Below are positions 1 to 10,760 of a DNA stretch of 64,000 nucleotides, piece by piece. The position numbers were made by a program, and so were the translations under genes. The notes below the pieces were generated by a model, which was not told the DNA's origin, ran no database searches, and saw nothing but the letters and a program-made list of their open reading frames with translations. The stretch's first letter is position 1; each line of letters starts with the position of its first letter. This stretch comes from Linanthus parryae (Eukaryota > Streptophyta > Magnoliopsida > Ericales > Polemoniaceae): positions 82,563,495 to 82,627,494 of the forward strand of contig JALGPY010000005.1 in NCBI GenBank assembly GCA_023055425.1. The letters run 5' to 3'.

Positions 1-1092
1 CACAACATTCTTCTTTAGCAGATCACTGAAACAGAAGGTTATTTCTGCGATCGCAGGGATGAACCTTCGCAGGTAAGATAATTTCCCCAAGAATGTCTTC
101 AGAGCACTCTGATTGGGCGGCGCCGTCATGCTGGTGATGGCTGATACTTTTGCGGGATCAAGCTCGATGCCTTGGCAATGTATTACACATCCCAAGAATT
201 TCACCGAAGTTACTCCGAACGCACATTTCATGGGGTTCATCTTTAGCAGGAAAATTCTGCAATCTTTCGAAGACTTTCCGCAGATCCTCCAAGTGGTCCC
301 TTTCTTCCTTTGATTTCACAACCAAGTCATCAACATAGAATTCTACTTCTTTATGCATCATGTCGTGGAACAGAGCCATCATAGCTCGCTGATAAGTCGC
401 ACCTGCATTCTTGAGTCCGAAAGGCATAACCGTGTAATTGAAGACTCCCACCGGCGTGATGAACGCGGTTTTCCGTGCATCTTCAGGGTCCATCTTGATC
501 TGTTGTACCCACTGAAGCCGTCCATGAAGCTGAACATGCGATGGCCCGCGGTCAAATCGATGAGTATATCGATGTTTGGGAGCGGAAAATCGTCTTTGGG
601 ACAGAAACGATTAAGGTCTCGGAAGTCCACACAGATGCGAAACTGCCCATTCTTCTTCACTACAGGCACGATGTTAGCCAACCATGTAGGGTGGTGGTTC
701 GGCTCGATGAATTTGGCAGTCAGCAGTTTGACGATTTCTTGCTTGATTTTCACGTTGATCTCCGACCTGAAGCTTCTTGTGCTCTGCTTTACCGGTTTAG
801 ACCCTGGGATTACATCCAACCTGTGCATGGTGATGCTCGTTTCCAGGTTGGGCATCTCGTCGTATTCCCATGCGAACACATCCTTGTACGCAGTTAGCAG
901 CTGCAGCAATCTTTCTTCCTCCTCGCTCGTGAGATATGCACTTTGAAAGACTAGCCTCTTCTTTTCTTCGCTTGGGCTTAGGAATACCTCCTTCAGCTCC
1001 TTATTTTGCGGCATGGGCTTGTCCTCCATGCATTCGGGCGCTTCTTTGAGCTTTTCCTCCAAAAAGCCTGGCGTTGGTTTGTCCAATTCCAT
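1..1092 (-). pseudogene. Tat-like reverse transcriptase (partial, frameshifted)
   Basis: This encodes the polymerase that copies element RNA into cDNA. Visible RT blocks in order are KKNGQFRICVDFRDLN, PLPNIDILIDLTAGH, FSFMDGFSGYN, MPFGLKNAGATYQRAM and the catalytic YVDDLVVKS at about 326-337. After a frameshift near 250 the thumb/connection region (KFLG, then LGKLSYLRRFIP) runs to the window edge. A one-base loss near 500 shifts the frame inside the block after FSGYN. It follows the protease region in the same frame with a stop between them near 1162. No RNase H is inside the window. The reading is confident as RT; the copy is non-functional. Confidence 0.85.
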
Positions 1093-1161
1093 AACCTGCT
1101 CTATTTGGTTGATTTGCTCAGGGATATCCCCATGCTCGCGTGGGGGTATCCCCGTGCACCT

Positions 1162-2610
1162 TCATATGCGGTAACATTTCTTCCCTTTAGCGTAGAAGCT
1201 TTCTATCTCTTTGCCTTCGGGATCATGCTTTGCTATCCTTTTCAGGGTGAAAACATTCTTTCTTTGGTAGGCAATCCGCGGTGCCTCTTCTTGCGTGGAC
1301 GGCTTTTCCTTGGCCTCCTCCCTTGTCACCATCACCCCTGCGGGTGATTGATCTTTTATGTCCTCCCATCGAGGCAAAGGAGTCGGGTTAAACGGCCCCG
1401 GCGTCTGCTCATCTACCATTTCTGTGAACCATACTGCCTCGGTGAGGTGCGCCTCATCCAGATTGAAAGGGTTTACCGAAGCTGGTATCTCCACTATTCT
1501 ATCGTTCCAGATGGCTTTCATCACCTGGTGAGCTGTCGAGGGGACTGCATCGAAGCGATGAATCCAGGCCCAGCTGATGATCATATGGTACGTAGTGTTC
1601 GCATCGATAACATAGAATTTGGCCGAACATTTGATTTTGCCGATCTGGACACCTAGACGGATCCATCCTACCGTCATTCTGGAGTCAAAACCAAACCCCA
1701 TCAGCGGGGACGGGCGTCTGACAATCTTCTGCTCTGGGATTCCCGACAGCTTCAGAGTGTTGATCGAGACCACGTTAACCACCGCCCCTCCGTCTAAAAA
1801 CGCTCTTTTGAACTCAACACCATTGATTATTGCCGTGACGTACAAAGGCTTCTGATGGCTCGCATCTGTCTTCTTGTCGCTTGCGGAGAAGGTTATGACC
1901 TTTTCTGTAGAGCGGGATGGCCTGACAACCTTCCCGTTGGAGACCACGATATCTTCCTCGTAATCTTCTTCTATCCTTAGGATCGCCTTTGTCATTTCCT
2001 TCCGGCATTTCTCCGAAAAGTTCATTTCATCGAAGAACCTGCTGAACCCGTGCGACCCCTTCATCCGATCGGCACGTTCGTCCTCCGTGTCTATGTTGTA
2101 ATCCTCATCATTGTAAACTTCGGAAACGATGGGTAGACCATCTTCCGCAATCTCTTCGAGATCCATAATCGCGATCATGGCAACCTCTTTGCCCTTCGGC
2201 TCTTGCTCCGCATGGGCAGGCAGTGGATTGTTTTGCACATCTTGCCTCTGGTCACTGACAATCAACTCGCCATCTTTCATCTTTCGGCTCACCATGTTTC
2301 TGATCTTCTTGCAGTCAGCCGTGGGGTACATGATCTTTCTATGGCATTCGCACCACTTTGGGTCCCTCATCATCTCCTTGGAGGGTATCATTTCGAGCGG
2401 CGGCAAGATACCATCTTTACGCCATTGCCTGCACAAGTCACTCGCTTCCTCTACCGAACATGGTAAAGGTGGCGCATCGAATTTTGCGACCTTTGGCTGC
2501 TTTTTGGGCAAGACCGTATTTACTTCAGCGTCACGTCCCCTCTTGTAGCTGAACCTCCCAATTTTAAAGGTAGTCCCGCTCGAGGATCTCTCAGGGGCGT
2601 GTTTCTTTTT
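1162..2610 (-). pseudogene. Tat-like zinc-knuckle and aspartic protease region
   Basis: This continues gag in the same frame after a TAG at 2611-2613. Near 2310-2355 there is a WCECHRK...TADC segment, like the Cys/His knuckle of Tat-type Gag-Pol. The retropepsin-like part holds FLDGGAVVNV at about 1786-1800, with DGG where many retropepsins have DSG or DTG; the DGG form also occurs in related plant elements, so it need not be a mutation. The reading frame is otherwise open for about 450 codons, long for a decayed element. It ends in a stop near 1162, just before RT. Ogre-type elements have an intron in a similar position, but I cannot see convincing splice sites here. Confidence 0.7.
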
Positions 2611-3775
2611 CTACCTCTCCACTATAGGCTCTATGTTCTTTGTGCATTCGATCAACTTTGAGATTGTGGGATTTGGTAGGTTGATAAGCATACCTTTGTA
2701 CTCGTCTCGCATGCCTTGCAGGCATATTTCCACGAGCCTGCCCTCAAGCACTTCATCTCTGCATTCCAAGGACTTGGCTCTAAACTTCATGATGAATGTC
2801 AATCCATCCTCCTCGCGCTTCTGGTACATGCGAGAGAGATGAATCATCGTCACCTTTTCTTCCATCTGGAAGAATTTGGTATAGAACTTCTGGACCAAAT
2901 CGTCCCAGGTCTTCACGGATCCAGCCTCCAGTGTCCTATACCACTTGTAGGCGACGTTCCCCAGAGATTTCGGGTACTCGCGCATCAGCAACTTGGGGTC
3001 AGCCCCATATGGCCCCATCACATCAATGAAACGCATGACATGCTCGTGGGCGTTTCCGGTGACATCCTCGAACTTGTCCCATTTAGGAGCCTTATACCCG
3101 GCACGGTTAGGCATGAGGTAGATCTCGCGTGGGATAGGGGGATCGCTGTCAACCTTCGGGATGATGGTATCAGCGAATGGTTGATTGGCTAAGAAAGTTT
3201 CCATGCGCCGCTGCAGCGACGTCATGCACTCTGGTGCACTTCCCCCAGCAGCAGGAGGAGGGGTCGTTGCAGTTGGAGGCGACACATATGCCGCAGAAGG
3301 GCTAGGAACGTACTGTGAATTCGCATTGCCCCACGCCGCCGGCGGAGGAGGCAAAGGGTATTGTGAAGACGGATTGGATGCCAGGGTTGGCGGTTGAGGA
3401 ATATGAGCGGTAAGAGGCAATATTTGAGCTGTTTGCCCCCTAACTGGGGGCAACTGCACCGTTGCTGGTGGAGTTTGAAGGTTAGGGTTAGGTGGCGTGG
3501 GTAATGCTCCCAACCCTTGAGTGGTAGAGGCTCCTCCTTTCCTGAGAGGCGAAAGTGGCTGATGTGGGATTCGGGGGAAGAGTCCCCATGATGGCCATTA
3601 TCCGCTCCAACTGCGCAGATTGAGCCTTGAGAGCCTTCGCCTGATTCTGGATGGTAGCGTCCAAGGCCTCTAGCGTCGGAGCCTCACCGGCGGTCGTAGG
3701 AGTGCGGCGAGTCTCCTCTCCCGAGGTGGTCTCCGTGGAGGGCGATCTGTTACTGACATCATCTTCATGAGACAT
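2611..3775 (-). pseudogene. Tat-like Gag with proline-rich N-terminal part
   Basis: The start at 3775 is chosen because MSHEDDVSNRS begins the acidic N-terminus after a non-coding leader; an in-frame upstream ATG at 3847 is less likely. Residues about 40-75 form a short coiled-coil-like stretch (KALKAQSAQLERIMAIM). A frameshift at roughly 3540-3590 leads into a proline-rich linker. The retrotransposon Gag domain follows, with ANKWY-like core wording VAYKWYRTLEAGSVKTWDDL, LVQKFYTKFF and a C-terminal LPNPTISKLIECT. Gag forms the particle that packages element RNA. The frame stops with TAG at 2611. Confidence 0.75.
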
Positions 3776-4483
3776 GGTTTCTTGCAGTGGTAAGTTCACG
3801 TCGGGTTCCCCAAATGTGTACGAGAGAATCCTGCAGAGAGAATTCAATATACACCAAGAGTAGAGGATAGAAAGGACACAGGAAGAATAGGGTTGTGTGT
3901 AGGGAGAGAGTAAGGCAATAGCACTGTGTGAGAGAGAGACAGGATTTTGGCAGAGCTTCCGCGTATCTCAGGTGATCCTCCTCTGTATGGAAGGGTTAAT
4001 GATCCTATAAATAACGGAGAATGTGACCGTTGCAGTGTGGTTAATGCGCCCATCACTGGCGGCTTAATTAGCTTAACCACAACGGTACGTTCGTCCGCGT
4101 ATATAGGGACCGTTACATCACGTTATCCATGTATACCGGAACCGTTATGAGGTTGACCGGCTCGTGCCATAAATCTCTCAAAGCAGGTACTATGGGTCGC
4201 GCGCGGGCTTGGTTGACGCTCGCGCGCGACAGGACTTACTCTAGCCTCCAAACCACTAAGTCCCTACAAGTCCCGTGTGGTGGTATGCGAGGACCCTGTC
4301 TCGCAACCCCCACGTGGATCAGCGCGGCTGGTGATCCAGTGTGTGTGGAGCACAGCTAGGTGTGCTGGATGGTCGCCACGTGGCTAAGATCTGTCTGTCT
4401 AGAAAGCACTATCTACATCATGTACGATATGCAATATACTACAAGGGTGACTAAAATGACGTATTTAAAACCGAAGGATTACA
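3776..4483 (-). promoter_or_regulatory. Leader and LTR-like region upstream of Tat-like gag
   Basis: No protein is visible here. On the minus strand a TATA-like TATTTATA lies at 4006-4013, about 230 bases upstream of gag, and a second CTATATAC-type site lies near 4100. The segment includes imperfect repeats of an accgtta/taacggt motif between 4020 and 4150 and a CG-rich stretch at 4195-4230. It should contain the 5' LTR of the Tat-like element and also the start of the 3' LTR of the next element (which begins TGTAATCC at 4483). I could not place the boundary between the two, nor a convincing primer binding site. Confidence 0.4.
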
Positions 4484-4496
4484 TCTCTCCCCCTTA
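4484..4496 (-). other. Polypurine tract and 3' LTR junction
   Basis: On the minus strand TAAGGGGGAGAGA stands immediately before TGTAATCC, 22 bases after the stop of the chromodomain-like tail. A purine run against a TG-starting LTR is the plus-strand primer arrangement of LTR retrotransposons. Confidence 0.65.
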
Positions 4497-4517
4497 GAGG
4501 AGTGACGTCCTCGGAAC

Positions 4518-5379
4518 TCAAAATACCTCGTAGAGAAGGTGAGGATACTTCTTCCTCAAATCATCCTCCGCTTCCCATGTTGCCTCTTCTGTGAGGTGGT
4601 TCATCCACAAGATCTTTACTAGCTTGACACTCTTATTGCGGGTGTCCCTTATCTTGGTGTCTAAAATCTTGACAGGATGCTCTTCATAACTCAAAGAAGG
4701 ATCTAACTCTACCTGTTCGGGATGTCATACATGTGACGGGTCAGGCACATACATCTTCAGCTGAGATACGTAGAATACATTGTGAACACGACCCAAATTT
4801 GATGGTAGATCCAACTGATAAGCTACTTCTCCAATCTTCTTTATGACTTTGTATGGTCTAATGAATTTCGGGCTCAACTTCTCTTTCTCATTGAACCTCA
4901 TAACTCCCTTAGTAGGAGAAAATTTAAGGAACGCCTTTTCTCCAATTTGAAACACCAATGGTCTTCTTTTCTTATCACCGTAAGACTTTGGCCTATCCTG
5001 AGCTGCTTTCATTCGCTTCTGGATAAGTCTCACCTGATTTTTCATTTATTCAATTAACTATTGACCAATCACTATTGTCTCGCTTATGTCGCTCCAACAC
5101 ATTGGTGTTCGGCACTTTCTTCCATAAAACACTTCGTGTGGTGCCATGCCAATGCTGGCGTGATAACTGTTGTTGTAGGAAAACTCTTTCAGAGGTAATC
5201 TATCAACCCATGAACCTTGAAAGTCCATAACACAAGACCTTAGCATACCCTTCAACGTATGAATGGTTCTCTCCATTTGTCCATCCGTAGCAGGGTGGAA
5301 TGCTATACTCAATTTCAACTGGGTTCCCAATTCCTCCTGGAGTGCTTTCCTGAAGTGAAGGATAAAGTTGGGATCCCTG
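4518..5379 (-). pseudogene. Chromovirus integrase C-half with chromodomain-like tail
   Basis: From 5379 the frame gives the last part of the integrase catalytic core (HPATDGQMERTIHTL, LPLKEFSYNNSYHASIGMAP, YGRKCRTPMCW), with the catalytic glutamate in the MERT segment. Stops at 5058 and 5046 are followed by the GPY/F-type C-terminal domain (LSPKFIRPYKVIKKIGEVAYQL, LPSNLGRVHNVFYVSQL in pieces). After a TGA near 4725 a chromodomain-like segment follows (KILWMNHLTEEATWEAEDDL). Integrase inserts cDNA; chromodomains of this clade are thought to steer insertion to heterochromatin. The 5' half of the integrase lies at 6971-7587, beyond the inserted solo LTR. Confidence 0.85.
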
Positions 5380-6965
5380 TGACACGCTCCAACCGCAAGT
5401 GTATGGCCGTCGTGTGTAGTAGTAAATCTGGTAATCCGGGTTGTCGAACCCAAGAGACTTCGTATTAAATTAATTATTATTTCTAAACCATATGTGGGTC
5501 AATCGCTTTGTTTGTGTTTTCTACTTCTATGAAAATTAAAGGACAAATACAAGTTAATCGTAAACATGTTGGCACGATTAACAAGAATAATTGCAAAGAT
5601 TTCTAATATGGGACGAATACCGGGAATTCTCTAGGTTCACTAGGGATGATATAAACTTATGCTTTGATTTATGAAACAACAACGTGTCTTTTACTATTAA
5701 TCCAGCAATGTAAAATTTACCGAGTTACCAAGCAAATTATCTATGCCTAAAACCAAAATACACCGAGTTACCAAGTCTATTTCACTTTTAAGCATGCATT
5801 AGAATTCACACTTCTACTCCAACGATCCTAGTTAACAATACCGAGTTACCAAATACTGATTCAACTAGGTGGATTATTCACTTTACCAACTAAATTTCAC
5901 GGAGTTACCACGTGAATGTCAATTAAGATAACTCCTACGTTAGCTACGTGCAAGAATAATAGAATCAAACTCATAAACAAACCATAATAATAAAAGACAC
6001 GATAGATTCAGTTGAAAACTTGAATCACAATCACAAAACATCAAGTTTATAGCAAACCCTAGCGACACCAAACGAGAATTCCCAACAAAAAGGGTTTAGC
6101 TACTACGATTCATACTCAAAACAACGAGTTTCATGTATCTCATAAGCAAAAAATAAAGAAGAATAAGAGTTGAGAATCCAAACGGATGATCCAAAGCTCC
6201 CAAGCTCCAACAACAGCTTCTAGCTCTCCACAATACGTCTCTAACGTGAATAATCCCCCAAAAACGTGCCCTAACATGATCTAATACGTTCCCATAATGT
6301 TTAGAGCAAGCTACAAGTAATTACAAATTGACCTCGGCCGTGTCTGACAATTTTCGCGCTGAAAGTAGGTCATGCGACCTACCTATGCACGCAGATTAGG
6401 TCGTGCGACCTAAATAGTAGGTCGTGCGACCTGCTTTAAGTTTCTGAAAATTCCCAGTAGTTCGTGCGACCTACTTGAGTACGTCGTGCAACATACTTCC
6501 TTAGCCAATTTTTTCCAGCTTCTTCAAACTTGTTCCTCTTGCTTCCGAATCATCTCCCGAGCATCTATTCTTCGTTTAATCCTCCATTTTGAGCTCTCCT
6601 CACGCCTAAACACTCGTATCATCTTCTCTCGAGCCTCTCTAGCACTTGATTCATCATCTCTCGCTTTCCTTCTCAACTATCGAGCTCGTCTTACTTCCAA
6701 AGTTCGTTTTCTCTATCCAATTGCTCCTCGCGTGCTCTGGCCCTGAAAATCACAACACGAACATCCCGCGAAAATCAAATGTGACAAGATATGATAACTA
6801 GAACGTAAAACAATGCAGAAAACGCCCGGGTTTCAAGTTTTAGCATACGAACTCATTTTTCACAAATAAAAGCACAATTTACTCGCAAAGACGCTAAATT
6901 CTCCATTATGAGCATACAAAATGTAGCTAAATAAGCAATAAATAACTCCGAAAACGAAGTTATCA
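5380..6965 (-). mobile_element. Solo Athila-like LTR, 1586 bp, with CCCTG target duplication
   Basis: Read on the minus strand the segment starts TGATAACTTCG at 6965 and ends GGAGCGTGTCA at 5380. CCCTG is present on both sides (5375-5379 and 6966-6970), a perfect 5-bp target duplication. The 3' end layout (TTCGACAACCCGG, then a TACACTTGC segment) and the start (TGATAA...GAGTTAT) parallel the LTRs of the element at 16618-22940, so it is a related family. Internal sequence is absent, as expected after LTR-LTR recombination. The interior holds an array of short palindromes (6367-6494) and no protein. It interrupts the chromovirus integrase and is therefore younger than that element. Confidence 0.92.
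6367..6494. repeat. Array of five AGGTCGTGCGACCT-type palindromes
   Basis: Five copies lie at 6367-6380, 6398-6411, 6419-6432, 6459-6472 and 6481-6494. Copies 2 and 3 are exact AGGTCGTGCGACCT; the others differ by one to four bases. Each has six-base inverted arms around TG. They sit in the upstream half of the solo LTR. Confidence 0.85.
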
Positions 6966-6970
6966 CCCTG

Positions 6971-7587
6971 TTTGAAACTATAGAGGACGGGACTCCATGG
7001 TATCTCACAATGTTCTTCATATACGCATCAGCCCTTTGCTCCATATTCCATGTATCCTTCATTGGAATGAACCTTGTTGTCTTGGTCAGTGTGTCGACCA
7101 TGACCCATATCTGATTCAAACCATTCTTTGATGTCCGTAAGGCAGTCACAAAATCTATTGAAATTGAATCCCATTTCCAAACTAGAACATCCAATGGTTG
7201 GACTAAGCCTCCAATTATTTAATGCTCTAATTTCACCTTCTGATAGGTTCGACATCTTGCAACAAACTCTGCTACTTCCTTTTTTATGTTGGGCCACCAA
7301 AACGTCTTCTTCACATCTTTATAGAGTTTGTCACCTCCTGGGTGTACTGAATAGGGTGTGTTGTGCGCTTCACGCATCAACTTCTCCTTGGTTTCCGCAC
7401 ACTTATGTGGTACACACCATCTTCCCTTGTAGCGGATACTTCCATCTTTCTGGATCTTAAATTCCTCAGTTTGCCCTTCTTCAATCTTCTTCTCTATCCT
7501 TTCTAGCTTCCCATCTCTTGGCTGGTTATTCCTTATCTCTTCGAAGACATCTGGCACAGTTGACATAATCCCAAGAATATTCTTCAC
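6971..7587 (-). pseudogene. Chromovirus integrase N-half (H2C2 finger and core start)
   Basis: The first part carries the integrase zinc finger: HNTPYSVHPGGDKLYKDV and FWWPNIKKEVAEFVARC, followed by RTYQKVKLEH. The second cysteine of the finger is Y here, so the finger is damaged. A stop at 7219 precedes the catalytic core start (WDSISIDFVTALRTSKNG, VMVDTLTKTTRFIPM, then YHGVPSSIVSNR). The second catalytic aspartate (usually SDR) reads N. At 6970 the frame runs into the solo LTR, and the remainder of the core resumes at 5379. Confidence 0.85.
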
Positions 7588-8251
7588 TCCACCTGTTCCA
7601 CCACTTCAATTTCGAGCTTTCGAAACTCATGGCATAGCCAATCTGGAAAAACTAGCATAGCATCTAGAGTATGGCTTGATTTTCGGCTTAACGCATCAGC
7701 TACCAAGTTTTCTTTTCCCTCGTGATACTAGATACGCAATTCATAATCCTTTATAATCTCTAGCCAACGTATGTGCCTGTTGTTTAGCTCCTTCTGCGTG
7801 AAGATGTATTTGAGACTGCGGTGGTCCGTATACAATCTACACACTGCGCCATATAGGTTATGTCTCCATATCTTCAGTGCAAAAACTATTGCTCCAAGCT
7901 CTAAATCATGCGGAGCATAGTTCTCTTCACGAGTTTTCAGTTGTCTTGAGGCATAGGCAATAACCCTTCTTTCCTGCATAAGCACACATCCTAGACCCTT
8001 CTTCGATGCGTAATTGTAAACATCAAACTCACAAGAATCATTGGGTAAAGCTAACACAGATGCTGTAGTCAACTTTTCCTTCAGTGTCTGGAATGCTTCT
8101 TCACAATCTTCGCTCTACTGATACTTCATCGCCTTATTGGTTAGCCTAGTCAGCGGTCTAGCGATCTTTGATAAATCTTTCACAAACGCCGATAATAACC
8201 TGGTAATCCCAGAAAACTTCTTATTTTTGACACATTCGTCGGATTTGGCCA
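7588..8251 (-). pseudogene. Chromovirus RNase H region
   Basis: The open part (7728-8072) reads as gypsy RNase [58 protein letters not shown], then [17 protein letters not shown]. The first catalytic position, usually D in TDAS, reads Y-N in this copy, while the ELGA glutamate and YTDH aspartate are present. It degrades the RNA strand during reverse transcription. Frames shift on both sides, with a stop at 7728 and degraded RT-connection sequence up to 8251. Confidence 0.8.
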
Positions 8252-9886
8252 TTATTTAACGGCTGAAATCTTCCCTGGATCTACTGATATCCCTTCCTTC
8301 AAGATTATGTGACCCAGAAATTGAACATGATTTAGCCAAAACTCACACTTAGAGAGCTTAGCATATAGCTTCTCATGTATCAAAGTCTCCAATACTTCTC
8401 TGAGATGTTCTTTATGGTCTTCCTCGCTCTTTGAGTAAACGAGGATGTCATCAATAAAGACGACTACAAACCGATCTAGAAATGTTCCCATGACACGATT
8501 CATTAGATCCATAAGCACTGCAGGAGCTTTAGTTAAACCAAACGACATAACCGTAAACTCGTAATGGCCATACCTTGTTCTAAAGGTTGTCATCGGGATG
8601 TCCTTCTCGGCTACCCCAAGCTGGTGATACCCTGATCTCAAATCTATGTTTTAGAAAACACTCGCCCCTTGCAACTGATCAAACAAGTAGTCAATTCGGG
8701 GTAAAGGGTATTTGTTCTTAGTTGTTGCACTGTTCAAATCTCTATAGTCAATGCAAAACCTCAAACTTCCATCTTTCTTCTTTAGAAATAGCACTGGTGC
8801 TCCCCAAGGTGACACACTTGGCCTTATGTATCCTTTCTCCAAGAGTTCTTGTAACTGATCCTTTAGTTCCTTTAATCCCGCCGGTGTCATATGGTACGGC
8901 GCTTTCGAAATTGGAGCTGTTCCAGGTGCTAAGTCCATTGTGAAATCAACCTCCCTTATAGGTGACATTCCTGGAATCTCATCCAAGAATACATCTGGAA
9001 AGTACTTGACTACTGGTATCTCTTCGAGCACATTCTCCTTCTTAGACACGCCTTGGACATAACACAAATAAGCCTTATTCCTCTTCTTTACTTGATTGAC
9101 TACGGTCAAAGCTAACACTAGTCGGATATTTGGTTCCCTTGTGATGCCACGGTAAGAAACATTTTCTCCTTTCGGACCCTTAAATCTGATTTTCTGATCG
9201 TGACAGTCTATGACTACTCGATATTTGCTCATCCAATATATTCCCAAGATAACATCTATTCCCCCAAGGTTAAATTTTATCAAATCCGCTGGCAAGGTGC
9301 TAGCCAGAATCTTAACTTCTACTCCTTCGAAAATGGTGTCACACACTATTACTTGACCGGTTGGGGTAGCTACGGGGATAGATATTATATACGGCTTATT
9401 GAGACTCAACTTTTCCACAAATGACGAAGCAATAAATGAATATGATGCTCCAGAATCAAATAAAGTAAATGCTAGTTGATCAAGAACAAGAAATGTACCA
9501 GTGACTACTCCATGTGCTGCTTCTGCCTCGGTCATGCTCATCAAAACAATCCGCGCAACATTCCCACTCTGTGTTGCGGTTCCTGTGGTACCTGTTCCAC
9601 TATTGTTGTTGGTATTAGCCGGAATGTCGTTGGCATTCCTGTTCTGACCTCCATTAGTTCCTCCATTTCCTTGGTAGTTCTTCTGTTGTCCTCCATAGTT
9701 GTTGCCTCCATTATAATTGTTGCGATTTCCATAGTTCCTGTTGTTGCCATTGAACTGCCGATTTCCCTGCTCGTTTCCTCCTTGGTTCACCTGATGATTC
9801 CCATTTGTTCGTGAACGGCACTCAAAAGCACGATGACCCCTCTTGCCACAATTATTGCAGGTGACTAAGTTTCCTGCGCAATCCAC
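8252..9886 (-). pseudogene. Chromovirus zinc knuckle, protease and reverse transcriptase
   Basis: From 9886 there is a Gag knuckle [14 protein letters not shown] (CX2CX4HX4C), an Asn/Gly-rich linker, and the retropepsin site [16 protein letters not shown] near 9460. RT then begins: [43 protein letters not shown] stop near 8651 separates this from the rest of RT ([26 protein letters not shown] at about 8432-8458, FLGHII). FIDD in place of YVDD is a usual gypsy variant. The two halves are in one frame, with a single stop between them, so this is the best-preserved part of the element. Confidence 0.88.
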
Positions 9887-9907
9887 TCAGGGATGGTTGT
9901 GGTGGCA

Positions 9908-10760
9908 CTACTTGCAATAGTAGCGGCGAGGTGGTTCATCTCCAATATGCTGCTTCTTGCCACGGTATTGACCCTGGTTACCTCCTACATGGTTCGACTT
10001 GAGCCTCTTGTCTTGACCACCATTGTTGTTTCTTCCCTGGTTGCTACCATTACTTCCAGCATTCTCAACTTTGCGCTTTCCACGATTCTCATCTTGCACC
10101 TCTTGGATGCGCCAGATGCAATTCAATCATACGCCTCTTGAAGAGTGTCGTATTTCCTACATAGCAAGTCTTTCTGCAGATGGAGTTGCAGTCCTGCCAT
10201 GAACTAACCATAGTTGCCTCATCACGCATTAGGTGACCTGAGAATCGGGCTAACTCCATGAACTTCTTGAAGTATTCCGTTACGGAATCACTTCCCTGCT
10301 TCAAGTTCACAAATTCTATGTAATTCTAATCCTGGATATGATATGGATAGAAGCGAGTGCGAAGGGCAGTCTAAAGAGCTCCCCAATTGAATTTGGGTTG
10401 AGACAAGAAAGCTTGACGCGAGTTCCTCCACCAGATGTTTGTCTGATTCTTCAGGTAGAACGCCGGGTAAACTACCTTGCAGTTGTCTGGGCACTCAACC
10501 AATTCAAGGATTTTATCCATCTCCTCGATGCAGTCTTCAAGTTCCACCGGGTCCTCATTGCCTCTGAAACTTCCAAACTTCATGTCAACCACTTTCTTTT
10601 CTCAGTTGGATTTATTATGATCTCCATTGTTCATATTCTGAGCCATTTGAGTAAATTGGGCAAAGAATTGCTCCATTTTGTTGTTGTTGTTGTTGTTTTG
10701 GGCTGCCATTTGGACTTGACTACTACTCCTGGTGTAGTATTAGTGTGATCTATTAGCCAT
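9908..10760 (-). pseudogene. Chromovirus Gag
   Basis: The likely start is at 10760 (MANRSH), soon hitting stops. A poly-Asn tract (CAA/AAC repeats, 10678-10701) precedes MEQFFAQFTQMAQNM. The Gag core includes MKFGSFRGNEDPVELEDCIEEM and VVYPAFYLKNQTNIWWRN, followed in a second piece by MNLKQGSDSVTEYFKKFMELA. At least two frame changes and several stops break it. A basic segment (10126-9908) leads into the knuckle that begins the next region. Confidence 0.78.

Larger units (their letters stand above)
1..4020 (-). mobile_element. Tat-like Ty3/gypsy retrotransposon, truncated by window edge
   Basis: Reading the minus strand from about 3775 down to 1 gives gag, a zinc-knuckle/protease region and then reverse transcriptase, which is the Ty3/gypsy order. 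The RT wording (FGLKNAGATYQRAM, then YVDDLVVKS) is typical of the Tat/Ogre/Retand side of plant gypsy elements. RNase H and integrase would lie beyond position 1. The copy is dead: gag has a frameshift, there are in-frame stops at 2611 and near 1162, and RT has frameshifts near 500 and 250. The 5' LTR limit is not resolved; a TATA-like site sits upstream of gag. Lineage assignment is from motif recognition only. Confidence 0.8.
4484..10760 (-). mobile_element. Tekay/Del-like chromovirus (Ty3/gypsy), interrupted
   Basis: Minus-strand gag, CCHC knuckle, protease, RT, RNase H, integrase and a C-terminal chromodomain-like tail follow in order from 10760 to 4518. A polypurine tract lies at 4484-4496 and a TG-starting LTR at 4483. 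The integrase is split by a 1586-bp solo LTR with target duplication. Each domain carries stops or frameshifts, so the copy is inactive. The integrase and chromodomain wording suits the Tekay/Del lineage. A matching 5' LTR was not found: the LTR at 12974-15105 starts differently from the sequence at 4483, so it probably belongs to another element or marks a recombinant. Confidence 0.8.

Noticed and set aside
1786..1794. Protease active-site mutation in the Tat-like element (DGG for DSG)
   Set aside because: DGG occurs in related plant gag-pol proteins, so it may be normal for the lineage.
3779..3820. Primer binding site for the Tat-like element (TTTGGGGAACCCGACGTG on the minus strand)
   Set aside because: It cannot be matched to a plausible tRNA 3' end, because a T-loop-like GGTTC would stand too close to the CCA.
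6367..6494. CRISPR-like repeat array
   Set aside because: Units are short palindromes with uneven 7-26 base gaps, inside a plant LTR; nothing else of a CRISPR locus exists.
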